Below are positions 26,345 to 35,685 of a DNA stretch of 64,000 bases, one piece after another; the stretch's first letter is position 1; each line of letters opens with the position of its first letter. Source of the stretch: an uncultured Lachnospiraceae bacterium (GTDB taxonomy: Bacteria; Bacillota; Clostridia; Lachnospirales; Lachnospiraceae); assembly GCA_905203555.1 (NCBI GenBank), contig CAJKWK010000003.1:1-64000 (forward strand), written 5' to 3'. The translations under genes were made by a program, and so were the position numbers. A model generated the notes under the pieces. The model did no database searches, was not told the origin of the DNA, and worked only from the letters and a program-made list of their open reading frames with translations.

Positions 26345-26543
26345 ATTTCTCTCCCAGATTGACAACACTGCCATCCTTTTCCAAAATATCGATATTATTC
26401 AACTGGGATCTTAAATTACGACGAATCCCGTCCAAATACTCTTGTCTTAGAACTTTTTGTTCTTTTTTTTCAGTTTCTGTCAAACCTTCTGCCTTAGATT
26501 TTCTGTATAATTCATTTATTCTTGCTATTTTTTTCTCATCCAT
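26322..26543 (-). CDS. DUF896 (YnzC-like) protein
   Basis: A 73-residue, highly charged helical protein. The start DEKKIARINELYRKSKAEGLT with KEQKVLRQEYL and DGIRRNLRSQLNN is the DUF896/YnzC signature; Bacillus YnzC is a small two-helix protein of unclear role. It is the first gene of the cyclo-ligase/DUF4250/miaB group and its 3' end overlaps the cyclo-ligase start. Confidence 0.92.
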   Translation of the reverse strand: MDEKKIARINELYRKSKAEGLTETEKKEQKVLRQEYLDGIRRNLRSQLNNIDILEKDGSVVNLGEKFGNKKGN

Positions 26544-26631
26544 GTTATTATCCTCGCTTTCCGCAAAGATATCTTACACTATTTTATATGATTCGTCTAC
26601 CCTGACTCTGTGAAAAACTGCTTAAAACTTA

Positions 26632-26991
26632 TCAGCTTGAATAGTTTTCCAGAAACCCATAAAGTTCCTTGATCGATTCAATATATTTTCCGGAGCATAC
26701 TTCTTGCTGTATCTCTTCCGGCAAATCAGTAAGAGGGATTTCTGTCAGCTCGTAAATCGTTTTTTTATCACTTAAATATACGGTCACATAGCCATTGAGT
26801 TCTTTTAAATAATATCCCTCATTTTTTTCTGCTTTTCCTTTCGTAGTGATCGCCTGTTCTTCTTTCTGTTCTTCCCGTTGCGTTTCCTGCCTGTCCAATA
26901 ACCGTCTATACGATAACTGATATCCAAAACTCATGCCTGCAATCAACAAAAGTACAACAAGAAAGAAACCAATGCTGTAATATTTTTTCAT
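26632..26991 (-). CDS. Membrane-anchored protein with BofC C-terminal-like domain
   Basis: The 119-residue protein has one N-terminal membrane helix (about residues 5-24), a charged Gln/Glu-rich linker (34-55), and a C-terminal domain YYLKELNGYVTVYLSDKKTIYE ending IKELYGFLENYSS that resembles the C-terminal domain of BofC, a forespore regulator of SigK processing. The full BofC is not present and the role is unknown. It follows the MOP flippase by 75 bases in the same direction. Confidence 0.65.
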   Translation of the reverse strand: MKKYYSIGFFLVVLLLIAGMSFGYQLSYRRLLDRQETQREEQKEEQAITTKGKAEKNEGYYLKELNGYVTVYLSDKKTIYELTEIPLTDLPEEIQQEVCSGKYIESIKELYGFLENYSS

Positions 26992-27066
26992 TAGGATTCA
27001 CTCCTTTTTATTTACAGTATCGGTTTCTTTTTTTATTTTATACATTCTATTTTCATATATAGTTGC

Positions 27067-28743
27067 CTATTGAGGTGGCAGCAAATGTAATTTGCCACAC
27101 AATTGATAGATTTTCTGGCCTTGCGGAAGTGCCTTCAAATCATTTCGGGACAAAACCCCTAATTTCAGCACACTGACTCCATAGACCATTATTGCGGACA
27201 TTACGGCAAGAATTGTTGGAATGAACCGCCCTCCAACCAAAATATCCAAAATCAAATATACAACATACGTTACAATCCCCATAATAACGGCTGCAATCAG
27301 CGGTCTGACAAATGTACGATCGATTTCCTGTGTATAGCCACATGCTTTATGCATTGCTCTTGCATTCAAAAGACACATACAAAGCGAAAAAACAATGTTA
27401 CTGAGTACCAACGCGTAAATATTCCATTTAAATACAATCAGCATCAGAAGTAATGCAGCCAAATGTACGACAAGAGAGATACCTGCATTTTTTGCAGGCT
27501 CTGCCATTTTATCCAATCCTTGCAAGATTGAATTTGACACTGTCGACCAGGAATACAGAATCACAGTTACTGCTCCCATCGCCAGTGTAATCGCCGGAAC
27601 TGTACTTGCATCGTTATAAAGCAGCACCATCAATGGGGATGCAAGAACAACAAACCCAACAAAACAAGGAATTGCAATTAACATAGTAAAACGTATCGTC
27701 TGATTGATCTTGCTGTATATTACTTTCTTTTCACCGGTTGTTACAGCTGTCGTCAGACTTGGAATCACAGATGCCGCAAGTCCATTTGCCATAGCCAGAG
27801 GAACATTGATCAATGTATTGTATTTCCCGGTATAAATTCCCTGCAGAGCCATATATTCTTTTTCATGGAATCCCTGCGCCGCCATAATCTGATTAAACAA
27901 AGTCAGATCCAGTATTTGATTAATATTATAAATAGCGGTACTAAACACAACAGGAATAATCGTTAGAATTAAAATTTTCAGTATTCTCTGATAACTTTCT
28001 TTTTTCTTTGTTCTGTCCCTTTTTAACCCTCGTTTGATTCTGCCGGAATAAATAAAGAAACAAAATCCCAGAAACAACAGCGCAAATAATGCCCCTGTTA
28101 CAGTTCCCAGAGTACCTCCTGCCGCACCATAAGCCGGTCCCAGTAATTCCTCTCCCACTTCCTGACCTTTAGAAGTTCCGAGTTTAAACAAAATACTTGC
28201 ACCTGCTATACTTACCACTGCATTGATAATCTGCTCAATGATCTGTGATACTGCGGTTGGCATCATCGTTCCCAAACCTTGAAAATACCCTCGCAGTACT
28301 CCAAGCAAGGCAACAATAAACAGACCCACTGCTAAAACCTTCAGCGCATATACACTCAATGGAGACTCCATAAAATTCGCTGCAATAGCTCCTGCTCCAA
28401 AGAAGATCACAAGAGAAATAAAAATTCCGACCACGAGCGAAAAGGCCAGTGAACACAAGAATACCCGAAATGCATTCCGACGCTGCCCCACTGCCATACG
28501 GGCTGAAACCAATTTGGAAACCGCAGTTGGAAGACTTAAACTGGAGAGCATCAATGCCATTGCATATACCTCATAGGCATATCCATAAAAGCCATTTCCT
28601 TCATCTCCCAAAATATTGGTCAATGGAATGCGATATACAACGCCAATGACCTTTGTCATTACCATTGCGAATGCAAGAATCATTCCCTGCATCAAAAAAT
28701 CATCATTTTTCTGTTTTTTTCTGTTTTTCTGTGGCTCAGCCAT
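27067..28743 (-). CDS. MOP-superfamily lipid flippase (SpoVB/MurJ-like)
   Basis: A 558-residue integral membrane protein with about 14 helices and the polysaccharide-biosynthesis/SpoVB pattern: GMILAFAMVMTKVIGVVYRIPL, LGDEGNGFYGYAYEVY, and SLPTAVSKLVSARMA. SpoVB-like proteins are lipid II or polyprenyl-linked sugar flippases; whether this is a sporulation or vegetative paralogue cannot be told. It overlaps ybeY by 8 bases, so it belongs to the yqfC-yqfD-phoH-ybeY unit. Confidence 0.87.
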   Translation of the reverse strand: MAEPQKNRKKQKNDDFLMQGMILAFAMVMTKVIGVVYRIPLTNILGDEGNGFYGYAYEVYAMALMLSSLSLPTAVSKLVSARMAVGQRRNAFRVFLCSLAFSLVVGIFISLVIFFGAGAIAANFMESPLSVYALKVLAVGLFIVALLGVLRGYFQGLGTMMPTAVSQIIEQIINAVVSIAGASILFKLGTSKGQEVGEELLGPAYGAAGGTLGTVTGALFALLFLGFCFFIYSGRIKRGLKRDRTKKKESYQRILKILILTIIPVVFSTAIYNINQILDLTLFNQIMAAQGFHEKEYMALQGIYTGKYNTLINVPLAMANGLAASVIPSLTTAVTTGEKKVIYSKINQTIRFTMLIAIPCFVGFVVLASPLMVLLYNDASTVPAITLAMGAVTVILYSWSTVSNSILQGLDKMAEPAKNAGISLVVHLAALLLMLIVFKWNIYALVLSNIVFSLCMCLLNARAMHKACGYTQEIDRTFVRPLIAAVIMGIVTYVVYLILDILVGGRFIPTILAVMSAIMVYGVSVLKLGVLSRNDLKALPQGQKIYQLCGKLHLLPPQ

Positions 28744-29257
28744 TTGCTTCCTCCATAGACTCTCGTGATATCTGAACTTTTTCCATGATTTCCCGTTGTT
28801 TCTGTTCCATCACTTTCCGTTCATCTTCTTCCATATGGTCATAACCAAATAAATGCAGCATACTATGAGCAATCAGAAAAGCAAACTCTCTTTTTGCTGT
28901 ATGTCCATACAACTCTGCCTGTTGCAGCACTTTTTCTTTTGAAATCACAATATCCCCCAGCATTAATTCACCTGTTTCCGGGTGGAATGCATCGTCCGTA
29001 TCTTCTTCTAAAAAATGAAATTCTCCCGGAACTTCATATTCTAACATCGGAAAAGAGAGGACATCTGTTGACTTGTCCTGATTCCGGAAATTCCGATTCA
29101 TCTCCCTGATTTCTTCGTCTGTTGTAAGCAGGAGATTGACTTCTGCTTCATAAGGACATGCCACATACTCCAATGCTGCCTGGATTACCCGTTCTGCTGT
29201 TTCTTTTGTATCTAAAGGGAGTTTCAGTTCCCCCTCTTCTTCCATATATAAGCTCAT
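28736..29257 (-). CDS. ybeY: rRNA maturation endoribonuclease YbeY
   Basis: YbeY is a zinc-dependent endonuclease for 16S rRNA 3'-end processing and ribosome quality control. The 173-residue protein has the zinc motif HSMLHLFGYDH (three His), the preceding GDIVISKE segment and RNQDKSTDVLSFPM. It is flanked by phoH two bases upstream and the flippase gene, the conserved Firmicute order. In many relatives a diacylglycerol kinase gene follows; here the flippase does. Confidence 0.96.
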   Translation of the reverse strand: MSLYMEEEGELKLPLDTKETAERVIQAALEYVACPYEAEVNLLLTTDEEIREMNRNFRNQDKSTDVLSFPMLEYEVPGEFHFLEEDTDDAFHPETGELMLGDIVISKEKVLQQAELYGHTAKREFAFLIAHSMLHLFGYDHMEEDERKVMEQKQREIMEKVQISRESMEEANG

Positions 29258-29259
29258 AT

Positions 29260-30249
29260 CTATTTCCGTCTGCTGCTCTTAGAAGCATGCATTCCTTTCT
29301 TCTCATATTCTTCATATGCTTTTACAATTTTCTGAACCAGAGGATGACGTACGACATCCTTGCTGGATAAATTACAAACACTGATGTCTTCCAGATTTCT
29401 TATAACTTTAACAGCGACATCCAATCCGGAAACGGTTCCGGCAGGCAAATCTTTCTGTGTAGAATCTCCAGTAATGACAACCTTCGAGCCAAATCCGATT
29501 CGAGTCAGAAACATCTTCATTTGTGCAGGTGTCGTGTTCTGTGCTTCATCCAAAATAATAAATGCATTATCCAACGTTCTGCCTCGCATATAAGCAAGTG
29601 GAGCAACTTCGATCAGACCCTTTTCCGAATTCTTTATAAAACTTTCAGCTCCCATGATCTGGTACAGAGCATCGTATAACGGGCGCAAATACGGGTCGAT
29701 CTTACTCTGCAGATCTCCCGGAAGAAATCCCAGCTTTTCTCCGGCTTCAATCGCAGGTCGAGTTAAGATAATCCGTTCTACTTCGTTACTTTTAAATGCT
29801 GTAATCGCCATTGCCATCGCCAGATAGGTTTTTCCTGTTCCCGCCGGTCCGAGTCCGAATGTAATCATATTTTTCCGAATGGAATCGACATATTTTTTCT
29901 GTCCAAGTGTTTTTGGCTTGATTGGTCTCCCTTGAAGAGTATGACAGATCAACTCTTTATCAATTACAACAATATCTTCTTCACTGTCTTCATATACAAG
30001 TGAGATAGCATAATCCACATTCTGTTCCGTAATCGTATTTCCACGCAGTGATAATTGAAGCAGCTGCATCAGCACGCGTTTTGCCCTGTCTGCATATTTT
30101 TGTTCTCCGAGAACCTTAACACTTCCATCTCTTGCTATCAGTGTAACATGAAATGCACGCTCTAACTTTTTAGCATATGCATCAAACTGCCCAAATATAT
30201 TCTTTTCATGTTCCGCCGGTATATCAATCATCAGTTCTGATAGACTCAT
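29260..30249 (-). CDS. phoH: PhoH-like ATPase
   Basis: The 329-residue protein has an N-terminal KH-like/RNA-binding part, then a P-loop ATPase domain with Walker A GPAGTGKTYLA and Walker B FIILDEAQNTTP. PhoH proteins are predicted RNA helicase or ribosome-maturation ATPases that work with YbeY. I choose the ATG at 30249 (MSLSELMIDIP), which has AAAGGA nine bases upstream; a longer frame to 30300 overlaps yqfD more deeply. Overlap with yqfD is 26 bases. Confidence 0.94.
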   Translation of the reverse strand: MSLSELMIDIPAEHEKNIFGQFDAYAKKLERAFHVTLIARDGSVKVLGEQKYADRAKRVLMQLLQLSLRGNTITEQNVDYAISLVYEDSEEDIVVIDKELICHTLQGRPIKPKTLGQKKYVDSIRKNMITFGLGPAGTGKTYLAMAMAITAFKSNEVERIILTRPAIEAGEKLGFLPGDLQSKIDPYLRPLYDALYQIMGAESFIKNSEKGLIEVAPLAYMRGRTLDNAFIILDEAQNTTPAQMKMFLTRIGFGSKVVITGDSTQKDLPAGTVSGLDVAVKVIRNLEDISVCNLSSKDVVRHPLVQKIVKAYEEYEKKGMHASKSSRRK

Positions 30250-31501
30250 TCTGTTCGTTCCTTTCAATTTCAAGTATTTCCGTATCCACTGTTTCTGCAA
30301 TCTTTTGATTTAAATACAAGACCCCATCTGCAGTGGCAGAATTTTCATCCAAATGTATTTTAACATTATTTTCACAAATTTGAATACCCTTTTCTTCCAA
30401 ATCTTTCAAAAAGCAATCGAATTTTTCTGTTAAAATCTGCTGTACCTTCTTTTTTTCCTGTTTTTCTCTTTTTAGAATATACGGTTTGACCGTTATTTTC
30501 CCATATGTCACCGGAAGATAAAAATGTTCTCCCAGACAAATTTGATATTCCGATCTTATTTTTTCATATAATTTTTCGTTCGTGCTTTGTAATCCAAAAG
30601 AAATCATTCGTCCGCCTATTTTGATATACCAGGCACTTTTTCTCCGGTTTTTTTGATAATTCTTTTCATAATAGATAAGCGGTATAGATTCTTGATACTG
30701 CATCTGTGTATCAGCAAATACATCCGCGTCGGCTTGACAATATTGATAATCAACCACTTCTTTTGCATCATTTTTTATTTCCATACGACCGGACACAAGA
30801 AGATCTCCCTTTTTTACCGTTTCCCCTACATGCACCTGAGGGACCCCGTTTCTTGTAATAATGGAAGTAATTACTCCATCACAAGAGGCAACTAAATCCT
30901 TGGGTGATTGATCCGTTTCCTTTGTTTCTAAGTTTTTTTTCTCTTGTTCCAAAGAAAGTGCTTCATTTTCTTTAATCTGAACCCGCAGCCGACTGCCATC
31001 GATTGAGGCTGATACCCACACAATTTCAGGATATTGCCGACGAATATCCCGAACAATCTCCGGGCAGTTAATCTTGTATTTTGCAGTTCCCGGTTTTACC
31101 TTTCTTGTTTCCAGAAAATCAAGTAACGCCTCATCTGTCCATCTTTCATTTCCTTCGAAATGAATATCCCATATATAGCTGGAATAGAAAAAAAGCAGCC
31201 CTATACACAGCAGACACCCCGCCAGAAATGCTTGACGACGCCTGTTTTGATACACAAAAAACGGAAGACCGCATCGCTGAACAACCGTCACTTTCGTATG
31301 AGTTTTTCTTGCAATTGCACGTATTTTCCAAAATCCACTCAATGACATAAACAACTCATATGTATCGCCCGCAGGTTCCACTCCCCAGATATATATTTCG
31401 TGCCTGCTGCATAGATTCAAAAACCGCTCCGATGAATATCCCTGTACACGTATCCGCACATAGCCCTTTGTATATCGCATGATTTTTTGTATCACAAACA
31501 T
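30224..31501 (-). CDS. yqfD: Sporulation protein YqfD
   Basis: YqfD is a mother-cell membrane protein needed for sporulation in Bacillus; biochemical role unknown. The 425-residue protein has a cytoplasmic N-terminal part (about 90 residues), one membrane helix (AFLAGCLLCIGLLFFYSSYIW) and a large exterior domain with WDIHFEGNERWTDEALLDFL, SIDGSRLRVQIKE and CDGVITSIITRNGVPQVHVG. It is 27 bases downstream of yqfC and overlaps phoH, giving the canonical sporulation-RNA cluster. Confidence 0.92.
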   Translation of the reverse strand: MFVIQKIMRYTKGYVRIRVQGYSSERFLNLCSRHEIYIWGVEPAGDTYELFMSLSGFWKIRAIARKTHTKVTVVQRCGLPFFVYQNRRRQAFLAGCLLCIGLLFFYSSYIWDIHFEGNERWTDEALLDFLETRKVKPGTAKYKINCPEIVRDIRRQYPEIVWVSASIDGSRLRVQIKENEALSLEQEKKNLETKETDQSPKDLVASCDGVITSIITRNGVPQVHVGETVKKGDLLVSGRMEIKNDAKEVVDYQYCQADADVFADTQMQYQESIPLIYYEKNYQKNRRKSAWYIKIGGRMISFGLQSTNEKLYEKIRSEYQICLGEHFYLPVTYGKITVKPYILKREKQEKKKVQQILTEKFDCFLKDLEEKGIQICENNVKIHLDENSATADGVLYLNQKIAETVDTEILEIERNEQNESIRTDD

Positions 31502-31528
31502 GTTCCTTTCCCACTATAGTTCTGAAAT

Positions 31529-31828
31529 CTAAGGACAAAATTCTACGGAACAAATGCATCCCGTTATTTTCATCTCATCATTTGTATAATATTCAATCTG
31601 CAAATGTTTTCCAACAAGACGAATCTGGTTTTTTTTCGTTTTTACCCGGATCAGCGTATCTGTATACTCAATAATTCCTCGATAATTCTCGATGCACATT
31701 TCACCCGTACCGAGAATTGTAATTACCGATGCTCCTAACACAACATCTTTTGGCATGCTGGCAGCAGATGCAGCCCGCGCTTTGATCGATTCATTTTCTA
31801 TTTGCTGTTTCATAAAAAAGTGCCACAC
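31529..31828 (-). CDS. yqfC: YabP-family sporulation protein YqfC
   Basis: A small YabP/YqfC family protein, in Bacillus a sigma-E-dependent mother-cell protein. Signatures are GASVITILGTGEMCIENYRGIIEY and VGKHLQIEYYTNDEMKITG. The start is uncertain: ATG at 31813 (MKQQIE) follows a T-run with no ribosome site, whereas GTG at 31828 has AAAGG six bases upstream and adds five residues (WHFF plus the start). I give the GTG start (99 residues). Both lie inside the carB terminator hairpin. Confidence 0.85.
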   Translation of the reverse strand: MWHFFMKQQIENESIKARAASAASMPKDVVLGASVITILGTGEMCIENYRGIIEYTDTLIRVKTKKNQIRLVGKHLQIEYYTNDEMKITGCICSVEFCP

Positions 31829-31861
31829 ATACACCCTTTATAGGTAATGTATGTGCAGCAC
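31814..31861 (-). terminator. Intrinsic terminator of carB, overlapping the yqfC start
   Basis: On the minus strand GTGCTGCACATACA (31861-31848) pairs over all 14 positions, two of them G-U, with TGTATGTGTGGCAC (31833-31820), then a run of six T (31819-31814). The 14-base loop holds the yqfC ribosome binding site AAAGGG. The G-U pairs make it directional for the minus strand. It begins 31 bases after the carB stop codon. Confidence 0.85.
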
Positions 31862-31874
31862 CTTCATTCTATTC
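31846..31874 (-). promoter_or_regulatory. Sigma-E-like sporulation promoter for yqfC
   Basis: On the minus strand GAATAGA, 14 bases, then CATACATT. The Bacillus SigE consensus, from memory, is KMATATT-N14-CATACAMT, so the -35 matches 5 of 7, the -10 matches 7 of 8 and the spacer is exact. A transcript would begin about 20 bases before the candidate yqfC start codons. The -10 lies inside the 5' arm of the carB terminator. Confidence 0.6.
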
Positions 31875-31891
31875 ATAACATTTTAATTCTT

Positions 31892-34800
31892 CTATTTATC
31901 ATGAATTTCCGCATGAATCTCCTGAAGTGATTTCACCTCACTGTTTCCATGTTTCTTAATTTCAAGAATACCGCTGATCGCAGCCTTAGCAGCAGCCATC
32001 GTTGTTACATATGGAACTTTCTTTTTGATGGCAGCCTTTCTCAAGTAACTATCATCATCTTTGCTTTCTTTTCCGGATGGAGTATTGACGATAATATCAA
32101 TTTTACCATTCGTAATCAAATCCAGCATATTCGGTCTGCCTTCTTGCAGTTTCTTAATACTTTCTGCTTCAATTCCGTTTTCACGCAGCAGCTCACAAGT
32201 ATGTTTGGAGGCGATAATATGAAAACCTGCTTTTTCAAAATCTTTTGCCACATCCACAACTTCCGGCTTATCTCTGTTACTTACAGAGATCAATGCAGTA
32301 CCTTCTAACGGAAGTTTTGTCTGTGTAGCTTCCTGTGCCTTGTAAAACGCCTCTCCAAAGAACTTGGACAATCCTAATACTTCTCCTGTAGAACGCATCT
32401 CTGGTCCTAAGAGCGGATCCACTTCCTGGAACATGTTAAATGGAAATACTGCTTCTTTTACTCCATAATACGGAATCTCCTGTTCCTTTAATGCCGGAAC
32501 CGGTGATGGTCTTCCTGTCAACTCCGAAGTAACAATATCAATTGCAAGCGGTACCATACGAATATTACATACTTTTGATACAAGCGGCACTGTTCTGGAT
32601 GCTCTCGGATTGGCTTCCAAAACAAAAACCTTGTCATTTTCAATTGCATACTGCATATTCATCAAACCTTTAACATGCATCTCTTCTGCAATTCTTCTTG
32701 TATATTCTTTGATTGTCTTCACGTTTTCCTCAGAAATATGCTTAGACGGGATGATACATGCTGAATCACCGGAATGCACTCCTGCAAGTTCAATATGCTC
32801 CATCACTGCCGGAACAAATGCATGTGTTCCATCACTGATAGCATCTGCTTCGCATTCTGTCGCATGTCCAAGGAACCGGTCGATCAAAATCGGACGATCC
32901 GGTGTCACACCTACTGCTGCCTGCATATATCCAACCATGCTCTCTGCGTCATAAACAACTTCCATTCCTCGTCCGCCAAGAACATAAGATGGACGTACCA
33001 TAACCGGATATCCAATCTTTTCAGCAATCTCAAGGGCATCCTCTACAGTAACTGCCATGCCGGATTCCGGCATTGGAATCTCTAATTTTTCCATCATTTC
33101 CCGGAACAGATCGCGGTCTTCAGCAAGATCGATCACAGAAGGCGCTGTACCTAAGATCTTCACGCCATTTCTTTCCAGATCTGCCGCCAGATTCAATGGG
33201 GTCTGACCACCAAACTGAGCAATCACACCTACAGGCTGTTCTTTTTTGTAAATACTCAATACATCTTCCAACGTCAATGGCTCAAAATAAAGTTTATCAG
33301 ATGTATCATAATCTGTAGATACAGTTTCTGGATTACAATTTACAATAATCGTTTCAAACCCAAGTTTTCTAAGAGCAAGAGACGCATGAACACAGCAATA
33401 ATCAAATTCAATTCCCTGTCCGATACGGTTTGGTCCGCCACCCAGAATCATAATCTTTGGCTTATCTGAACGAATCGGATTCTTATCTTCTGCATTATAT
33501 GTGGAATAATAATATGCGCTGTCAGGTGTTGCACTTACATGAACGCCTTCCCATGCCTCTTCAACTCCAAGACTAATTCTCTTATTGCGAATCTCATCTT
33601 CACTAACTTCCAGAATCTGGCTCAAATATTTATCGGAAAATCCATCTTTCTTAGCAGAGATCAATGCTTCATCAGTTGGCAGTTGTCCTTTAGATGCAAG
33701 AAGCGCCTCTTCTTCCTCTACCAATTCTTTTATTTGCTCAAGGAAATAATGTTTCACCTTTGTAAGTTCATGAATTTCATCTATTGTTGCACCTTTACGC
33801 AACGCTTCATATATAATGAAGTAGCGTTCGCTTGTCGCATGAATCAACATTTTCAGTAATTCTTCTTTACTTCTGGAGTCAAAGTCTTTTGCATGGCCCA
33901 ATCCATACCGACCGGTCTCCAAAGAGCGGATTGCCTTCTGGAATGCCTCTTTGAAGTTCTTACCGATACTCATAACTTCACCAACGGCACGCATCTGTGT
34001 TCCCAGCTTATCTTCTACTCCTTTGAACTTTTCAAATGCCCAGCGCGCAAACTTGATTACAACATAATCCCCATCAGGAACATAGCGATCCAGTGTACCA
34101 TATTTTCCGCATGGAATATCTTTCAACGTGAGACCCGTTGCAAGCATTGCTGATACAAGAGCGATCGGGAAACCAGTCGCTTTGGATGCCAATGCAGAAG
34201 AACGAGACGTACGAGGGTTAATTTCAATAATAACATCTCTGTCTGTTTTCGGATCATGTGCCCACTGTACATTACATCCTCCGATTACCTGAACAGAATC
34301 TACGACTTTATGTGATTTTTCTTCCAGTCGTTTTTGTACTTCTTCGGAAATCGTCAGCATTGGCGCCGAGCAGAATGAATCTCCGGTGTGCACCCCAAGT
34401 GGGTCAATATTTTCAATAAAGCAAACCGTGATCATATTTCCATCTGCGTCACGAACCACTTCCAACTCCAGCTCTTCCCAGCCAAGAATGGATTCCTCTA
34501 CCAAAACCTGTCCTACAAGACTTGCCTGAAGTCCACGTGCACAAACTGTCTTCAATTCATCAATGTTATATACAAGACCGCCGCCTGCGCCTCCCATTGT
34601 ATAGGCAGGACGAAGAACTACCGGATATCCTAATTTATCTGCAATTGCCAACGCCTCGTCGACGCTATATGCAACTTCACTTCTGGCCATTTCTATGCCG
34701 AGCTTATTCATCGTATGCTTAAACTCAATACGATCTTCTCCACGCTCAATAGCATCAACCTGAACACCGATTACCTCTACATGATATTTCTCAAGTACTC

Positions 34801-35116
34801 CTGCTTTTGCTAATTCTGAACATAAATTAAGACCGGACTGTCCGCCAAGATTCGGCAGCAATGCATCTGGTCTCTCCTTTTTTATAATCTGTTCTATTCT
34901 ATCTACATTCAACGGTTCAATATAAGTAACGTCAGCTATCTCCGGATCAGTCATAATTGTAGCCGGATTAGAATTAACCAATACGATTTCATAGCCTAAA
35001 TTTCTCAATGCTTTACAAGCCTGTGTACCGGAATAATCAAATTCACAAGCCTGTCCGATAATAATCGGGCCGGAACCGATGATAAGTACTTTATGGATAT
35101 CATTTCTCTTTGTCAT
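31892..35116 (-). CDS. carB: Carbamoyl-phosphate synthase large subunit
   Basis: CarB makes carbamoyl phosphate from glutamine-derived ammonia, bicarbonate and two ATP for pyrimidine and arginine synthesis. At 1074 residues it is full length with two homologous ATP-grasp halves (GSGPIIIGQACEFDYSG at the start and GGGPNRIGQGIEFDYCCVH at about 560) and a C-terminal MGS-like allosteric domain ending with ISGILEIKKH. carA is not adjacent on either side, so the small subunit must be elsewhere. It has its own promoter and terminator. Confidence 0.97.
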   Translation of the reverse strand: MTKRNDIHKVLIIGSGPIIIGQACEFDYSGTQACKALRNLGYEIVLVNSNPATIMTDPEIADVTYIEPLNVDRIEQIIKKERPDALLPNLGGQSGLNLCSELAKAGVLEKYHVEVIGVQVDAIERGEDRIEFKHTMNKLGIEMARSEVAYSVDEALAIADKLGYPVVLRPAYTMGGAGGGLVYNIDELKTVCARGLQASLVGQVLVEESILGWEELELEVVRDADGNMITVCFIENIDPLGVHTGDSFCSAPMLTISEEVQKRLEEKSHKVVDSVQVIGGCNVQWAHDPKTDRDVIIEINPRTSRSSALASKATGFPIALVSAMLATGLTLKDIPCGKYGTLDRYVPDGDYVVIKFARWAFEKFKGVEDKLGTQMRAVGEVMSIGKNFKEAFQKAIRSLETGRYGLGHAKDFDSRSKEELLKMLIHATSERYFIIYEALRKGATIDEIHELTKVKHYFLEQIKELVEEEEALLASKGQLPTDEALISAKKDGFSDKYLSQILEVSEDEIRNKRISLGVEEAWEGVHVSATPDSAYYYSTYNAEDKNPIRSDKPKIMILGGGPNRIGQGIEFDYCCVHASLALRKLGFETIIVNCNPETVSTDYDTSDKLYFEPLTLEDVLSIYKKEQPVGVIAQFGGQTPLNLAADLERNGVKILGTAPSVIDLAEDRDLFREMMEKLEIPMPESGMAVTVEDALEIAEKIGYPVMVRPSYVLGGRGMEVVYDAESMVGYMQAAVGVTPDRPILIDRFLGHATECEADAISDGTHAFVPAVMEHIELAGVHSGDSACIIPSKHISEENVKTIKEYTRRIAEEMHVKGLMNMQYAIENDKVFVLEANPRASRTVPLVSKVCNIRMVPLAIDIVTSELTGRPSPVPALKEQEIPYYGVKEAVFPFNMFQEVDPLLGPEMRSTGEVLGLSKFFGEAFYKAQEATQTKLPLEGTALISVSNRDKPEVVDVAKDFEKAGFHIIASKHTCELLRENGIEAESIKKLQEGRPNMLDLITNGKIDIIVNTPSGKESKDDDSYLRKAAIKKKVPYVTTMAAAKAAISGILEIKKHGNSEVKSLQEIHAEIHDK

Positions 35117-35169
35117 CTGTCTTCCTCCTGTCTTCTCTCATAATGTTCTGTTTCCATTTTCAATTGGCT

Positions 35170-35198
35170 ATTATACAATAAAAAAAATACTCAGGCAA
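35170..35198 (-). promoter_or_regulatory. Promoter of carB
   Basis: On the minus strand TTGCCT, 17 bases including a run of eight T, then perfect TATAAT, 53 bases upstream of the carB ATG. The leader between them shows no PyrR-type hairpin or terminator that I can recognise. Confidence 0.8.
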
Positions 35199-35250
35199 TG
35201 CCAAAATACATTTTTTATGCAAACTCTTTTTTTGAAAATCTAAAAATTTT

Positions 35251-35685
35251 TTAGATTTGTTTCAGAACTTTGAAGAATGTTCCCACGAGAAATATTGCCA
35301 ACGCAATCATTCCGGCTATTTCCAATGTCTGTATAAAATAATATGCACTTTTACTATGTTCACCTAATAATACATAATAGATGATCCTATACATCCCTGC
35401 TCCCGGCACTGTCGGCAAGATTCCGGGAATCAGAAAAATCGTGACCGGCGCATGTAAAATTCTTGCAAACGTGTGTGACATAAACGCAATCACAAGTGCA
35501 GAGAGAAAAGATGCCAGCACAGCACCGATTTCATATTCCATACTCACCAGATAAACACCGCCTCCTACAGCTCCTATGAGTCCCGCATACGGCAGATATT
35601 TTCTGGGACATTCCAACAGCACAGCAAAACAAGCGATTGCCAGAAAACTTCCGATCGTCCCCAAAATCAAATGTGCAATATTCAA
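35251..35685 (-). CDS. Threonine/serine exporter family, small membrane subunit (YjjB-like, DUF3815)
   Basis: A 144-residue protein with about four or five membrane helices; the C-terminal ThrE motif FLIPGILPTVPGAGMYRIIYYVL is present. The family works as two polypeptides, this and a DUF1212-type subunit, to export threonine and serine or, in YjjPB, succinate. The substrate here is unknown. The start codon is TTG at 35685, sharing bases with the TGA stop of the partner, with GGAGG nine bases upstream, so the two are coupled. Confidence 0.87.
   Translation of the reverse strand: MNIAHLILGTIGSFLAIACFAVLLECPRKYLPYAGLIGAVGGGVYLVSMEYEIGAVLASFLSALVIAFMSHTFARILHAPVTIFLIPGILPTVPGAGMYRIIYYVLLGEHSKSAYYFIQTLEIAGMIALAIFLVGTFFKVLKQI

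Noticed and set aside
33539..33859. Plus-strand frame opposite carB
   Set aside because: The opposite strand encodes intact CarB throughout; frame appears by chance.
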